DNA of 64,000 nucleotides from Halomicronema sp. CCY15110 (lineage in GTDB: Bacteria > Cyanobacteriota > Cyanobacteriia > Phormidesmidales > Phormidesmidaceae): contig NZ_JACSWC010000320.1 in the NCBI RefSeq assembly GCF_016888165.1, positions 26,121-90,120 on the forward strand, given 5' to 3'. The position numbers and the translations under genes were made by a program. Positions 24,375 through 34,576 of this stretch are shown here, piece after piece; within the stretch, counting starts at the first letter, position 1; each line of letters begins with the position of its first letter. The notes under the pieces are model-generated. The model had not been told where the DNA came from, did not search any database, and worked only from the letters and a program-made list of their open reading frames with translations.

Positions 24375-25301
24375 ATCAACAGCGGTCGCAGGGGACGTTG
24401 GTGAAGCCGTTAACCAGGCTAAGATGAGCCGATTGATGAGCGCCGGATCTTCGTCATAGGCACAATGCCCGAGGTTGGGAATGACTTGTAGGGTCACCTG
24501 GGAATTGAGGGGCGCAAGTTGCCGCCCCCAGGCGAGGGGAATCACCCGATCTGCCTCACCCCACAGCAGCAGGGTGGGCATTGTGAGCTGCGGCACCAAT
24601 TGCTTGGTTTCCGGAGTGAATTGGATTTCCGTGCGCGATCGCACCAAATAACACAGGGTGCGGGCCGCGCCCCGGTCTGCCGTCGGCTGCACAAACTGCT
24701 GCACCAGCGCCTCATCCACGCGATCGCGTTCTTGATAGATCCCCCGCAAAGCGCCCCGAATCACCCCCGGACGGCGAAAGATTTGAAAAATGGGGCGAAT
24801 CAGTAACGGCGTCGAAAAGAGCCGTTCCGCCCCGCGCGAAACCGCTTCAATCCAACCTGATAGCAACTCTTCGCGGGCGGCGGGCAAAGTGAGCAACACC
24901 AACCGCTCCACCATCTCTGGCGTTTTGACCGCCGTGTGCAAGGCCACCAACGCCCCCAAAGAGTGTCCCACCAGGGCCACAGGTTGCCCAATCCAGGCTT
25001 GCCAAAAGGCTTGCACCTGGGCACTCCACAGGTCGGTATTAAAGATCGTGGCCGCCTTTTGAGAATCGCCAAACCCCAGCAGATCCAGGGCATACACAGT
25101 ACGGTTTTGGGCCAGCTCAGGCAGATTGTCGCGCCACTGGGCCAGACTTGCCCCAAACCCGTGGAGCAGCAGCAGCGGGGGTAACTCTACCTGGGGCGAT
25201 CGCGCGGGCATGACCAAATAGCGAATGCGCCAGCCCCGCCAATACCAATAGCGGTGCTGGGCCATGGGGGGTTCTGTGAAAGTTGGGACTGCTAGAGTCA
25301 T
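24363..25301 (-). CDS. Alpha/beta hydrolase
   Basis: The 312-residue protein has the oxyanion motif LLLHGFGASLAQWRDN, the strand ALDLLGFGDS, the nucleophile elbow GHSLGAL, an acid at LLLWGEADRVIP and the His of NLGHCAYDEDP, thus a full catalytic triad. It resembles the cyanobacterial hydrolases of the haloalkane dehalogenase/epoxide hydrolase-like group; the substrate is unknown. Its gene starts 29 bases behind the MscS-family gene, so they likely share a transcript. The extreme C-terminus is encoded across a short tandem repeat. Confidence 0.87.
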   Translation of the reverse strand: MTLAVPTFTEPPMAQHRYWYWRGWRIRYLVMPARSPQVELPPLLLLHGFGASLAQWRDNLPELAQNRTVYALDLLGFGDSQKAATIFNTDLWSAQVQAFWQAWIGQPVALVGHSLGALVALHTAVKTPEMVERLVLLTLPAAREELLSGWIEAVSRGAERLFSTPLLIRPIFQIFRRPGVIRGALRGIYQERDRVDEALVQQFVQPTADRGAARTLCYLVRSRTEIQFTPETKQLVPQLTMPTLLLWGEADRVIPLAWGRQLAPLNSQVTLQVIPNLGHCAYDEDPALINRLILAWLTASPTSPATAVDHPD

Positions 25302-25330
25302 AGTGGCTACCTGAGGGAGCGGGGATACTT

Positions 25331-27241
25331 TTAGCCGTCGGCGGCGACATCAATGGCACTGTCAGCGGTCGTTGGGCCAGCGATCGCCGTGTGCTCGTGG
25401 CCATTCATCATGACTCGGCTGGGGGCCAGGGGGCCCGACAATTGCACCACCTGTTGGGGCACTCCCAAAGGAATCTCGGCAGTTTCAAACGCTAATTTCA
25501 AGCGGCGACGATATTCTCGCGCCACATCCCACTGTTTCAGCGGTTGCGTCTTGATCCAAATGCGAATGGTGGCCCCAGCGTGGGTCAAATCATCCACCCC
25601 CAACAACAACGGCGGCTCTAAAATCAGCGACCCCCAAATCTCATCCTGCTTCATCAAGATCGCTTCATCTTCCACCAGTTGCAAAGCCTGATTAATATCA
25701 GCAGTCAATCCCACGGGAATCATCAAGTCAACCTGTGACCATTCCTTGGACAGATTTTGCACGACGGTAATCTGACTGTTGGGAATGGTAATGAGTTGCC
25801 CATCCGTGGCCCGCAATTGCGTGATGCGCAGGTTCATCGTTTCGACAAACCCCGACATCGCCCCCACCGTAATCACATCGCCGACACCATACTGGTCTTC
25901 GACCAAGACTAAAAAGCCGTTGATGATGTCTTTGATCAAGCTCTGGGAGGCAAACGAGATCGCAAAACCAATCAAACCAGCACCAGCTACCAAGGGACCG
26001 ATGCGCACACCCAGCCAGCTCAAAATGATTAAGGCTGCAATACCCACAATGACCACCGCCACCACGCCTTTAATCACTTGAGAAAAGGTCGATAGTCGCA
26101 AAATTAAGCGCTGCGATCGCTCCAAATGCGCCTCGGTGCGGCCTTGGAACATTAAAAAGAGTCGGTCAATCCACAGACTGGCTAACTGAATCATGACGTA
26201 GGCCAACACCCCCGCCAACACCAATCGCATCGGTAACCGCATCAAATCCACAATGAGCGGTTGCAACCAGCGAGTGTAAGGAAAAAAGCCCAGCACCACC
26301 AGCCCACTGGTAATCCACAGAAACACCTGGGAAATCTGGAGCGCTTCGCGGATAATCCCGAGACTACTAATTCGCTGCTTGGTCAATAGCGTGGTGCGCA
26401 TGTGATTCACATTGCCCAACGCCGCTAATGACCTGGCTTCGGAGTCGGGCGATCGCCCCGGGGATGAGGCTCCCTGCTTGAGCGCTCGCCGCCGCCCGTT
26501 CACCTGACGGGCAAAATGACTAATGGCAAAACTCGCCAGCAGCGTCAGCAACAACGTCGCCAGCGCCCAGCGCACCTGCCGCCACAAAAATTCGGGCTGA
26601 CGCTGCTGAAAATAGCGAGTTAGTGCCTCCTCGACGTCATTCATGATTTGTCGAGCCCGCAAGGTCAGACTATTCGCCCCGTTCAGACGCGCATCCAGGT
26701 AGGTCACCGTCATCAGCATTTGCCCATTGACGTAAATGACCGGTTGATTGCTCTCTTGATCAATTTCGTAAGACACCGTTAAGGCATCAGGATTATCGGC
26801 CCGCAAAAAATCCGCGGCGATCTGTTCCAACTCATTTTCAATGGCGGTTGCCCGCTCCAGGGCACTCAGAGTTTCTTCATTATTAATGGGGGCCGCCACC
26901 TGAAATAAAGTGCGGCCGTCAAGGTGAATAGACGCAATATCAGACTGCTCAGCTTGACTATCCGTAAACCATCCCCGGATTTGATGTGGCGTCCACGTTT
27001 GCAGAGGGTTAATGACCGGATTTTGCGATGGCGGCACGAGAAGCGGATCTGTAGCCGCCGGGGGAGCTTCGGGGGCGGTCTCCGGCGGTGCTGCGGTCTC
27101 GCCAGGGGCAGCAACCTCATTCGGTACCGCGATGGGCATGGCGATCGTCCAACACCCCAGTCCTAAGAGCAAGCCTGCAAGGCCCTGTATCAGGCGTCGG
27201 CGCAGCGATCGCAGCCGAATTAATCGACGGAAATTCTTCAA
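25331..27241 (-). CDS. MscS-family mechanosensitive channel, extended form
   Basis: The 636-residue protein starts at TTG 27241, which has GAGGAGGTG eight bases upstream. It has a signal-like N-terminus (LAGLLLGLGCWTIAMPIA), a Pro/Ala-rich then folded periplasmic domain (about 60-200), five membrane segments (about 225 to 450) and the MscS pore and beta domain: GAGLIGFAISFASQSLIKDI, EDQYGVGDVITVG, ITIPNSQI. It should form a stretch-gated channel in the inner membrane. The periplasmic domain makes it about twice the length of plain MscS. A hydrolase gene follows closely. Confidence 0.9.
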   Translation of the reverse strand: MKNFRRLIRLRSLRRRLIQGLAGLLLGLGCWTIAMPIAVPNEVAAPGETAAPPETAPEAPPAATDPLLVPPSQNPVINPLQTWTPHQIRGWFTDSQAEQSDIASIHLDGRTLFQVAAPINNEETLSALERATAIENELEQIAADFLRADNPDALTVSYEIDQESNQPVIYVNGQMLMTVTYLDARLNGANSLTLRARQIMNDVEEALTRYFQQRQPEFLWRQVRWALATLLLTLLASFAISHFARQVNGRRRALKQGASSPGRSPDSEARSLAALGNVNHMRTTLLTKQRISSLGIIREALQISQVFLWITSGLVVLGFFPYTRWLQPLIVDLMRLPMRLVLAGVLAYVMIQLASLWIDRLFLMFQGRTEAHLERSQRLILRLSTFSQVIKGVVAVVIVGIAALIILSWLGVRIGPLVAGAGLIGFAISFASQSLIKDIINGFLVLVEDQYGVGDVITVGAMSGFVETMNLRITQLRATDGQLITIPNSQITVVQNLSKEWSQVDLMIPVGLTADINQALQLVEDEAILMKQDEIWGSLILEPPLLLGVDDLTHAGATIRIWIKTQPLKQWDVAREYRRRLKLAFETAEIPLGVPQQVVQLSGPLAPSRVMMNGHEHTAIAGPTTADSAIDVAADG

Positions 27242-27323
27242 GATTCTGCCACCTCCTCACACACTCCCCTTTACAATATCGATACAACTCTAAACTGCAT
27301 GTTACTCACGACGGACTTTAGCT

Positions 27324-27929
27324 ATGGAAGCGATGGATTTCTTTCAGATGAGTGAAGGTCGCTGGATTTCCCAACGCACGACCCACCATCTCGCCATGCG
27401 CCGCACGGAACTCGGCCAGCTCGAAATCACCGCTTCTGTGCTCGAAGCTACCGATCCGAAAGTGGTGGAAATTTGTCAAATGCACGATGTTGATCCCGCC
27501 CGAGCCATCGGCGGCGCGGCAGTGAGCTGGCAAGGCTCCATGCAGTGGGATGAAGCAGGCCAAACCCAAGAAGGGGCCACCGTACTCGTCCTAGTCCCGG
27601 ACTCCGACGCCGCGCAATCCGGGCAACTGCTACGCGAAAAGGGCTACGCTGAAACCTCGCCAGTTGTAGGCCATTATCAGGTCGATGACCAAGATGGCCT
27701 AATTTTGACGACGGACTACTCCACGATGAGTTCAGTCGAACGGTTTTGGTTCCCCAACGCCACCACGCGCATCCGCACCAGTACGGTCATTGGCTTGTCG
27801 AACACCGCTTCATTTTGTGTCGAAACCCGGATCGATGTTCCCAGTGAGTCCAGCCCGGTCTCAAGTCCTGAGAGTGCGCCCGAAGCGATCGCCATTCCAG
27901 CCGCTCAGTATTCCGCCCTCGGCTGGTAA
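27324..27929 (+). CDS. cpcS: Phycobiliprotein bilin lyase, CpcS type
   Basis: The 201-residue protein matches the CpcS/CpeS lyases, lipocalin-like proteins that attach phycocyanobilin to Cys-82/84 of phycobiliproteins. Diagnostic blocks: MDFFQMSEGRWISQRTTHHL, CQMHDVDPARAIGGAAVSW, LREKGYAETSPVVGHYQVDD, TTDYSTMSSVERFWF and LRT-like IRTSTVIG. The C-terminal 30 residues are a variable tail. A terminator follows at 27960, and cpcG lies just downstream, fitting a role in phycobilisome assembly. Confidence 0.9.
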   Translation: MEAMDFFQMSEGRWISQRTTHHLAMRRTELGQLEITASVLEATDPKVVEICQMHDVDPARAIGGAAVSWQGSMQWDEAGQTQEGATVLVLVPDSDAAQSGQLLREKGYAETSPVVGHYQVDDQDGLILTTDYSTMSSVERFWFPNATTRIRTSTVIGLSNTASFCVETRIDVPSESSPVSSPESAPEAIAIPAAQYSALGW

Positions 27930-27959
27930 AGAAACATTGCCAAACATCAAGCTCGCCGC

Positions 27960-27985
27960 ACCGCATCCCCAGATGCGGTGTTTTT
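27960..27985 (+). terminator. Rho-independent terminator of cpcS
   Basis: ACCGCAT-CCCCAG-ATGCGGT followed by GTTTTT, 31 bases beyond the cpcS stop codon. Confidence 0.8.
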
Positions 27986-28155
27986 AATTCACCCATCCAG
28001 CCATCATAGAACCTTGAAATCAATGCCCCGCCTAGGTTCGACAGAATGTTAAGCTCTGTGATGATTTCCTCAGGATTGCCAGGGTGGCTGACCGCCATCC
28101 CCTATGATTGGCACTAACGATTGTAAAAAACTCTACAGATATCGGAGATTCAGAC

Positions 28156-28917
28156 GTGGCGCTTCCATTGTTGAATTATTCCCCTTCCAGTCAAAACCCC
28201 CGTGTCGAAGGGTACGACGTTGGCGGTGACGAGCAAGCACGCACTTTTAGCACCGACGACCTTTTAGACTCTACCGATATGGATGCCTTGATTGAGGCAG
28301 CTTATCGTCAGATTTTCTTCTACGCCTTCAAGTGGGATCGTGAAGCCTTTCTCGAGTCCCAGTTGCGCAACGGGCAAATCACTGTTCGTGATTTCATCCG
28401 GGGCCTGCTTTTGTCGAAGACCTTTTATAACAGCTTCTACGAAAAGAACAATAACTATCGCTTTGTTGAGCATTGCGTAGAGCGTGTCTTAGGCCGCCGG
28501 GTTTACAGCGAGCGCGAAAAAATCGCTTGGTCTATCGTTGTCGCGACCAAAGGCATTCAAGGGTTCGTTGATGAGCTGCTCGACAGTGAAGAATACATCA
28601 GCAACTTTGGGTTTAACGCGGTGCCGTATCAGCGCCGTCGCGTGTTGGCGAGCCGCCAGGAAGGCGAAATGCCCACCAACTTGAAGCTGCCCCGCTACGA
28701 CGAGTACTACCGCTCTATCCTCGGTTTTCCGCAGTCGATTTGGCAGTCTCAAGTTCGTCGCTTCGTCCCTCAGGACAAGCGCCCCAGTGCGGGCAATCCG
28801 CAGCTATTTTTGGATATGGCTCGCAAAATCCAGCCCAACTCCAAGGCTCCGGCTCGGGTGACTACCGCCGACATCAACATTGCAACTGCGGTGCCTTACC
28901 GCAAGGTGGCTTCTTAG
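28156..28917 (+). CDS. cpcG: Phycobilisome rod-core linker polypeptide
   Basis: The 253-residue protein joins phycocyanin rods to the allophycocyanin core. I chose the GTG at 28156, because it gives the family N-terminus (M)[18 protein letters not shown] and has GGAG nine bases upstream; a longer frame from 28108 has no family similarity. The linker domain spans about 15-180 ([52 protein letters not shown]). The C-terminus is soluble and short, i.e. the CpcG1-like type and not the membrane-anchored CpcL type. A strong terminator follows. Confidence 0.94.
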   Translation: MALPLLNYSPSSQNPRVEGYDVGGDEQARTFSTDDLLDSTDMDALIEAAYRQIFFYAFKWDREAFLESQLRNGQITVRDFIRGLLLSKTFYNSFYEKNNNYRFVEHCVERVLGRRVYSEREKIAWSIVVATKGIQGFVDELLDSEEYISNFGFNAVPYQRRRVLASRQEGEMPTNLKLPRYDEYYRSILGFPQSIWQSQVRRFVPQDKRPSAGNPQLFLDMARKIQPNSKAPARVTTADINIATAVPYRKVAS

Positions 28918-28950
28918 CCTCTCTAGATTTGCTTCAAGGGAACTCGTTTG

Positions 28951-28973
28951 GGGGGCGTTTGCCCCCTTTTTTT
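28951..28973 (+). terminator. Rho-independent terminator of cpcG
   Basis: GGGGGC-GTTT-GCCCCC followed by seven T residues, 34 bases after the cpcG stop. Confidence 0.92.
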
Positions 28974-29214
28974 GTGCTTTTTTGCAATCCCCATTGCACA
29001 GTTCTAGAGTCAGTTATGGTCACAAGCAGCAGACGTGCGCCCACCTTGCAGATATGATTGGCGGTAGACAGCCGGAAAAGTGTCTGCATTTATCTGCTGA
29101 TTTAAGGTTTTGCGGGTAATCTGCAGGCAACGCATATCGTTGCATATATTTAATTGCAGTTTTAGCTAGTCGCTTGATCGCTGTCCCCGTCGCTAAATTG
29201 GGTAGTCTGCCAGC

Positions 29215-30471
29215 ATGAGCCCTATGGATTCCTACGAATCGTGGTCTAGCCACCAAAATGCCTCCACCGCTGAGCTTGAGAATCGTCTTTATCGTTTCTT
29301 GCAGCAATGTCGTCAGCAGCAAGATGCCGATGAGGTTTTGCAACAGTTCCATCAATTGTTCATTCAGGCGGACTATTGCCCGGATGAAACGATTTGGGAC
29401 ATCGTTGTGGAACTGGCCCATCGCCCCTATGCAGAACGCGAGTTTAAGTACACGCTGAACCGCTGTAGCTATACGCTCGCCAATCCCTGGTCAACTGACC
29501 CACGTAATCACTGGGCGGTGCCAGCTTTAGTGCAGATGTTTGAGCAAGTACCGACGACTCCAGCCGCCATGGCTGAAACCCAAACCATCCGTAAGCTGAG
29601 TCGTCTCTTTACACAAACTGAGCAGTACGATGCCCTACGACGGTTTGCCAACTTAATCGACGACCCAGCCGCAGGCGCGCCGATCGCCATTGACGAGCAG
29701 CCGGTAGGCAAGCAGCTCAAGCGTTATCCCTTTTTGTATGACAGCAGTTTGTTAACGAAAGATAGCGACCAGCAGCAGAAAAATCAGGTCGGCAAGCTGC
29801 GACAGGAAGCTGAGGCCAAGCTAGGGGTGCAACTCGCGCGTTACTGCGACCAACAAAAGCGGGAGGGCAGCAAAACGGTGCAAAACCCAACGCAATTGCC
29901 TTCAGATGAGTTTGCTCAAGCCTTGAGCTATTACACCGGCAAGGTCGAGGGAAATCGCAGCCATCGCGATTTAGCCCAGATGTTTCGTACTTACAGCAAA
30001 ACCGTGCGCTCTTTCCGCGATTTCAAAGAAGAGTTTTTGGAGTACTTACTGTCGCCGCTGGCAGACGCTGATCCCCGGTATGTGAATAACCATTTTCGGC
30101 GATCGCTGCGGCAGTATCTGCGCGAGACGCTGAGTGATTTTGATGATCAGCGACTGACGGACTTTATTGTGATCACGACCTGTCAAAAGTTGCTCAATTT
30201 CCTCGTCGTCCAGGGGCGTCAGCAGCCGGTCTTTCGCCGCTTTTGGCAGTTACTCCATGACGCTGGCCAGACTTTGACGGTTGGATTGCTCTTGCGCGTA
30301 GTGTTGTTTTGCTCTGCGGTGAAGCCCTGGCTAGAAAATCGGTTAACTGTTTTGTTTAACCATCACGAAAAGTACGTTTGTAAAGACGTGCCCTGGCTAG
30401 TCAATACGCTGGAGCATACCAACATTGCCCTGCTGACCAATTTTGGCAAGTTTGGCTATTCTTTCGCATAA
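29215..30471 (+). CDS. Conserved cyanobacterial hypothetical protein
   Basis: The 418-residue protein is helical and soluble. It has no signal peptide, no clear membrane segment and no motif that I can link to an enzyme. Recognisable patches are ELAHRPYAEREFKYTLNRC, FRTYSKTVRSFRDFKEEFLE and LTDFIVITTCQKLLNFLVV. I believe it belongs to a widespread cyanobacterial family without a known function. Its 3' end overlaps the possible start of the downstream glycosyltransferase by 29 bases, suggesting co-transcription. Confidence 0.75.
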   Translation: MSPMDSYESWSSHQNASTAELENRLYRFLQQCRQQQDADEVLQQFHQLFIQADYCPDETIWDIVVELAHRPYAEREFKYTLNRCSYTLANPWSTDPRNHWAVPALVQMFEQVPTTPAAMAETQTIRKLSRLFTQTEQYDALRRFANLIDDPAAGAPIAIDEQPVGKQLKRYPFLYDSSLLTKDSDQQQKNQVGKLRQEAEAKLGVQLARYCDQQKREGSKTVQNPTQLPSDEFAQALSYYTGKVEGNRSHRDLAQMFRTYSKTVRSFRDFKEEFLEYLLSPLADADPRYVNNHFRRSLRQYLRETLSDFDDQRLTDFIVITTCQKLLNFLVVQGRQQPVFRRFWQLLHDAGQTLTVGLLLRVVLFCSAVKPWLENRLTVLFNHHEKYVCKDVPWLVNTLEHTNIALLTNFGKFGYSFA

Positions 30472-32017
30472 GCTGAAACAGCAATTATGGAAAGCGCGAT
30501 CGCCTTGGTTCGGGGCGATCGCGCTCTGTCTTTTAATCGGTTTAGCTTTGCGGTGGTGGCAGTTAGACCGAATGGTGTTTTGGCACGATGAGGTCTTCAC
30601 CGCTTTGCGGGTGACCGGACACCTCGGCGAACAAGTGGAGGCCCAACTGTTTAGTGGTGAGCCGACCACTACTAGCACCGTTCTGCAATATCAGACCTTT
30701 GCCCCGGGCAGTACATTTGCCAATACTTGGCGATCGCTCATCGACCATCCCGAACATCCACCCCTGTTTTATCTGCTCTGCTGGCTGTGGGTTAACGTCT
30801 TTGGCACTTCAGTCACGGCCTTCCGGAGCTTGTCAGTTCTGGCGAGCACGATTACCTTCTTCGCCTTGCCAGCTTTGGCCTGGGAACTCTTTGCCGTCTG
30901 GGAAGCCGCGATCATAGCGCCCTTATTGTGGGCCGCCTCGCCCGTGCATCTGCTCTATGCCCAAGAGGCGCGCCAGTACGCCCTGTGGTCATTGGTCACC
31001 GTACTCGCGACTTGGGCCTTGCGCCGGGCCGTGCGATTGCACCATTGGCGGGCTTGGGGCCTCTATGCCGGATGCCTAAGCCTGACATTTTACACATCAG
31101 TCCTATCTCTACTCATCGTTCTGGCCCATGGGGTTTACGGTCTGTTAGCCCTGTCTCAACACCAATGGCGCAAACTGGCGATCGCGATCGCGGCGGCGGG
31201 AGGGCTCTTTTCACCATGGTTGCTAGTAATGTGGCGTGATCGCCAAGCGTGGCAATCAGCTACAGATTGGACCACAGCAGTGAGTTACCCCATCGACGTC
31301 ATGAGCAAACTTTGGGGCTTACACTTCGCATCAGTATTTATCGACCCGAATTTGCCGCTAGAGCATCCTTATTCTTGGCTGGTGCCACCCGTTTTACTGC
31401 TGCTATTGGTGGGAATCTTGCTCTCTTTATCCAAAGATTTGCCCAAGGAGTCTAGTTTGTTAGTGCTGGCGCTGGTGTTAGTGCCGACGGCAGCCCTGAT
31501 CGGGGGCGATTGGGTACGGGGCAGCGTGCTGTCCAGCCACACCCGCTACTTTATGCCCGCACTGGTCGGCACACTGGTGGCGGTAGCGGGGTGGTTGGGA
31601 CGGCAATATCGGCACCGCCGCCAGCTGGCTATTGTGGGCGTGGCGTTACTTTTAGGCATGGGGTTTACCAGTTCGTGGGCCATGGCCCAAGCACCGACTT
31701 GGTGGAGCAAAGGCTTTAACTATCACAATCGCACTATCGCTGCGGCCATTAATGAGTGGCCGCAGCCAGCGATCTTGACTCAGGCCCAAGGCACCACGCT
31801 AGGGAATGTGATTTCGCTCAGCCATTACTTGGCCCCCGCAACGACCTGGGTGGTGACCCAGCCCCCTGAACTGCCTCTAGTGCCGACTTTTAGCAAAACA
31901 GTGCTGCTGTTTGAACCCACTGAGCAACTGCTCAATCACTTTGCCTGTGAACCTGAAGCCTTACCCGTTCCCGGCGGACTGTTTTGGGTCAGTTGCGAGT
32001 CGAGCGATCGCCGTTGA
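30443..32017 (+). CDS. GT39-type (PMT_2) membrane glycosyltransferase
   Basis: The 524-residue protein has about ten to twelve membrane helices. The N-terminal loop carries FWHDEVFTALRV, the acidic motif of the dolichyl-phosphate-mannose-protein mannosyltransferase / ArnT superfamily, followed by HPEHPPLFYLLCWLWVNVFG, typical of bacterial GT39 members that use a lipid-linked sugar donor. Acceptor and sugar are unknown. The start is uncertain: TTG at 30443 overlaps the previous gene and a second TTG is at 30452; no ATG lies before the first helix. Confidence 0.85.
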   Translation: MASLAILSHKLKQQLWKARSPWFGAIALCLLIGLALRWWQLDRMVFWHDEVFTALRVTGHLGEQVEAQLFSGEPTTTSTVLQYQTFAPGSTFANTWRSLIDHPEHPPLFYLLCWLWVNVFGTSVTAFRSLSVLASTITFFALPALAWELFAVWEAAIIAPLLWAASPVHLLYAQEARQYALWSLVTVLATWALRRAVRLHHWRAWGLYAGCLSLTFYTSVLSLLIVLAHGVYGLLALSQHQWRKLAIAIAAAGGLFSPWLLVMWRDRQAWQSATDWTTAVSYPIDVMSKLWGLHFASVFIDPNLPLEHPYSWLVPPVLLLLLVGILLSLSKDLPKESSLLVLALVLVPTAALIGGDWVRGSVLSSHTRYFMPALVGTLVAVAGWLGRQYRHRRQLAIVGVALLLGMGFTSSWAMAQAPTWWSKGFNYHNRTIAAAINEWPQPAILTQAQGTTLGNVISLSHYLAPATTWVVTQPPELPLVPTFSKTVLLFEPTEQLLNHFACEPEALPVPGGLFWVSCESSDRR

Positions 32018-32099
32018 ATGATCGCGTGCTGATTCAACGGTGACTAACAAAGCGTTAAATTAAGTAAAGGAGTTGCCCATTCTATCCAGGCTTGATTTT

Positions 32100-33305
32100 A
32101 TGACTATCCAGTGCATGAGTTGGCAAGACCTTGAATCGCTCACTGACTTTGAGATCGACCGCGTCAACGGCCCCACCAATGCCCAAGCTAAACTTCGCCT
32201 TTTTGGACATTCGGAAGCGGATGTTCGGGTCACGCTGTACCGCGATAATCATGCTTGGTGTCCCTACTGTCAAAAAGTTTGGCTCTGGCTAGAAGAGCAG
32301 CGGATTCCCTACCGCATCGACAAGATCACGATGTTTTGCTACGGGCAAAAAGAAGCCTGGTATAAGCGCAAAGTGCCTTCGGGGATGCTGCCCGCGCTGG
32401 AGCTCGATGGTCAGTTAATCACTGAGAGCGACGACATTTTGATGGCGTTGGAACGAGCCTTTGGCCCCGTGGCGTGGGGCTTACAATCTCCCCAGGTGAT
32501 GCCACTGCGTAAGCTGGAACGGTTACTGTTCCAGGCTTGGTGCGGGTGGCTGTGCTATCCGGCGCGATCGCCGCGCGAAGAAGACTATCACCGCGAACAG
32601 TTCCTGCGCGTGGTGGAAGAGGTAGAAGCCGCCCTCAGCCAAACGCCAGGGCCATTTTTCCTTGACACCTTCAGCGCCGCTGACATCATTTTTGTGCCCT
32701 ATGTCGAGCGGATGAACGCCAGCCTCTATTACTACAAAGGCTACTCTCTGCGAGAGGTCAACCCACGCTTGTCGGATTGGTTTGATGGGTTAGAAAGCCG
32801 TTCAACCTATCGGGGTACCCAAAGCGACTTCCATACCCACGTCCACGATTTGCCGCCACAAATGGGGGGCTGCTACGAGAACGGAACGCCCGAGGCGCGT
32901 CGTCACCAGCAACAAGTTGACCAGGGGCCTTGGTTGGGCCTGCCGGATGTCCGCTATCCTGAACCGAAAACGTCGCGAGCTGAGGCGTTACAGCGAGTTT
33001 TGCAGCACCGGAGCAACCTTATTCGGGTAAACCCAGCGCGCGACCAACGCTTTGATGAAGCGCTACGCTGCGCCCTCACACATTTGATGACTGGAGAATC
33101 TTGCCCGCCCCCCAAGGGAACGGACGTGGGCCTGCGATATTTGCGCGATCGCATCAATGTGCCCCGTGACATGTCAATCTACGCGGCCAAGCGGCTCCGA
33201 GCGTCATTGGAACAGACCGCAGCACTGGTCGGTGACCGGCAGGGGCCAGCGATTCCCGTACGCCATCGTCGCGACCAAAACCCGGTGGAATTTGCCCCGG
33301 TTTAA
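32100..33305 (+). CDS. Glutathione S-transferase family protein, long cyanobacterial form
   Basis: The 401-residue product has a thioredoxin-fold N-terminal domain (about 40-125: [41 protein letters not shown]) with a CPYC motif like glutaredoxins and omega/lambda GSTs. A helical C-terminal GST domain follows (about 150-270, [20 protein letters not shown]), then an extra 130 residues ([20 protein letters not shown] onwards) specific to this type. The ATG at 32100 is preferred over TTG 32073. Cytosolic; substrate unknown. Confidence 0.85.
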   Translation: MTIQCMSWQDLESLTDFEIDRVNGPTNAQAKLRLFGHSEADVRVTLYRDNHAWCPYCQKVWLWLEEQRIPYRIDKITMFCYGQKEAWYKRKVPSGMLPALELDGQLITESDDILMALERAFGPVAWGLQSPQVMPLRKLERLLFQAWCGWLCYPARSPREEDYHREQFLRVVEEVEAALSQTPGPFFLDTFSAADIIFVPYVERMNASLYYYKGYSLREVNPRLSDWFDGLESRSTYRGTQSDFHTHVHDLPPQMGGCYENGTPEARRHQQQVDQGPWLGLPDVRYPEPKTSRAEALQRVLQHRSNLIRVNPARDQRFDEALRCALTHLMTGESCPPPKGTDVGLRYLRDRINVPRDMSIYAAKRLRASLEQTAALVGDRQGPAIPVRHRRDQNPVEFAPV

Positions 33306-33324
33306 CGGTAATCCGCCAATCGGG

Positions 33325-34080
33325 TTATTCACCAAGTGCAGGAGCCACTTGATCGGGATACGGAGCCGGCACCACAATGTAGCCGCCAGCAGCATCCCCC
33401 AGCACCCAGTTGCGCGCCAAACCCCACCACCACCAATGGGCTCCGGCATAGGCACAGGTCAGGCTATCTAGCTGATCTTCAGCCGCCTTCAGGGCTTTGC
33501 CACCCGTGGGCAACTTGGGGAGATCACTATCCCGCAGCGCCAGGCTGGGTGTCAGCTTGGCAAGCCGGTCTAGTTGCAAGGTACGCAATTGGGCGAGGGC
33601 TTGTCGGCGCTCGGCAATACGTCCTTTTTTATATTTCAAAATTTTGGACAGCCGAAATAAATGGATCGTGGCGGGATGGGGAAACAGCTCAATTTGGTAA
33701 CGCCCGGCTTGTTGGGGCATGATCTGCGGCGCGTGACGAAAGCCTCGGGATTCCAGCTCCAGGCCAAATTCTAGTAAGGCGGGGGCAAAGGGGCGTCCCC
33801 GGTTGGCGGGATAACAGCCCGCGTCATACTTGCCAAAATATCGGTGAGCGAGGCGATCGCATTCCCGCATCCCGGTTTCATTCGGAATCAGGGTGGGGGC
33901 ATCGACGGCAATCAACGCGGGTGCCGTCGGCGAAATGAGCTGATCCAACAATGTCAACACTGCTGCTCGGCTGTCGCAGTGATGGAAACTCAGCAACTGT
34001 AGTCTTTCCTGCTGCGCTTGCAGCAGACACACGCCACTGCCGCCAGACTGCCAACCCAAATCAATCCCGACAAAATACAT
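33325..34080 (-). CDS. DUF429 family protein
   Basis: The 251-residue protein starts MYFVGIDLGWQSGGSGVCLL and contains ALIAVDAPTLIPNETGMREC, RYFGKYDAGCYPANRGRPFA and AAEDQLDSLTCAYAGAHWW. The N-terminal GIDLGW strand and acidic residues recall the RNase H-like fold expected for DUF429, but the function is unknown. The ATG at 34080 removes six unsupported residues. It is convergent with the GST gene (19-base gap). Confidence 0.88.
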   Translation of the reverse strand: MYFVGIDLGWQSGGSGVCLLQAQQERLQLLSFHHCDSRAAVLTLLDQLISPTAPALIAVDAPTLIPNETGMRECDRLAHRYFGKYDAGCYPANRGRPFAPALLEFGLELESRGFRHAPQIMPQQAGRYQIELFPHPATIHLFRLSKILKYKKGRIAERRQALAQLRTLQLDRLAKLTPSLALRDSDLPKLPTGGKALKAAEDQLDSLTCAYAGAHWWWWGLARNWVLGDAAGGYIVVPAPYPDQVAPALGE

Positions 34081-34285
34081 GATGCACCTTGGGTTCACCC
34101 GATCAGCTCGACTATTGACCCTTGTATTGTGGACGATGGCGACGGGTCAGAGGCTTTGGAGCAGCTTCCAGATTTACGGATATCGGCAACCTCACTCACT
34201 CGGCTGATGAGATCGGCAACCCCGATCGCTGATATTTTGGAATCATACATGGAGAGCGATCGCAGACCATAGGGCATCTTAAATA

Positions 34286-34531
34286 ATGGCCAAAAAGCAA
34301 AAGTACCCACACCTTATAGGGTCGAAATGGACAGCCCAGGAAAAGACCTTTGGTTGGCGACACTTTCGCGTGGTGACTCGCAAAAATGAGCACGGCATAG
34401 TGTTCGCGGAGATGGTGGCGGCGTGTGATCCCGACGTACGATTTTGGATTAATGCGAAGGGACTGAAAAATCGCCACGCCTGGCAAGCGGGCTGGCAATC
34501 GCTGCAAGAGCAGCAAAGCAGTCAACGGTAA
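34286..34531 (+). CDS. Small Trp-rich protein (TIGR02450/DUF2389)
   Basis: The 81-residue protein begins KYPHLIGSKWTAQEKTFGWR and continues HFRVVTRKNEHGIVFAEM and DVRFWINAKGLKNRHAWQAGW, the hallmark of the TIGR02450 family found in cyanobacteria and proteobacteria. Function unknown. It stands 45 bases upstream of the DUF2605 gene. Confidence 0.88.
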   Translation: MAKKQKYPHLIGSKWTAQEKTFGWRHFRVVTRKNEHGIVFAEMVAACDPDVRFWINAKGLKNRHAWQAGWQSLQEQQSSQR

Positions 34532-34576
34532 AAGATTGTTACGCTGACAATAGGTGCTTTGAGATTACGAGTCACG

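Noticed and set aside
27787..28098. 103-codon leftward frame across the cpcS end and cpcG upstream region
   Set aside because: It overlaps cpcS antisense and the cpcS terminator; composition does not look coding.
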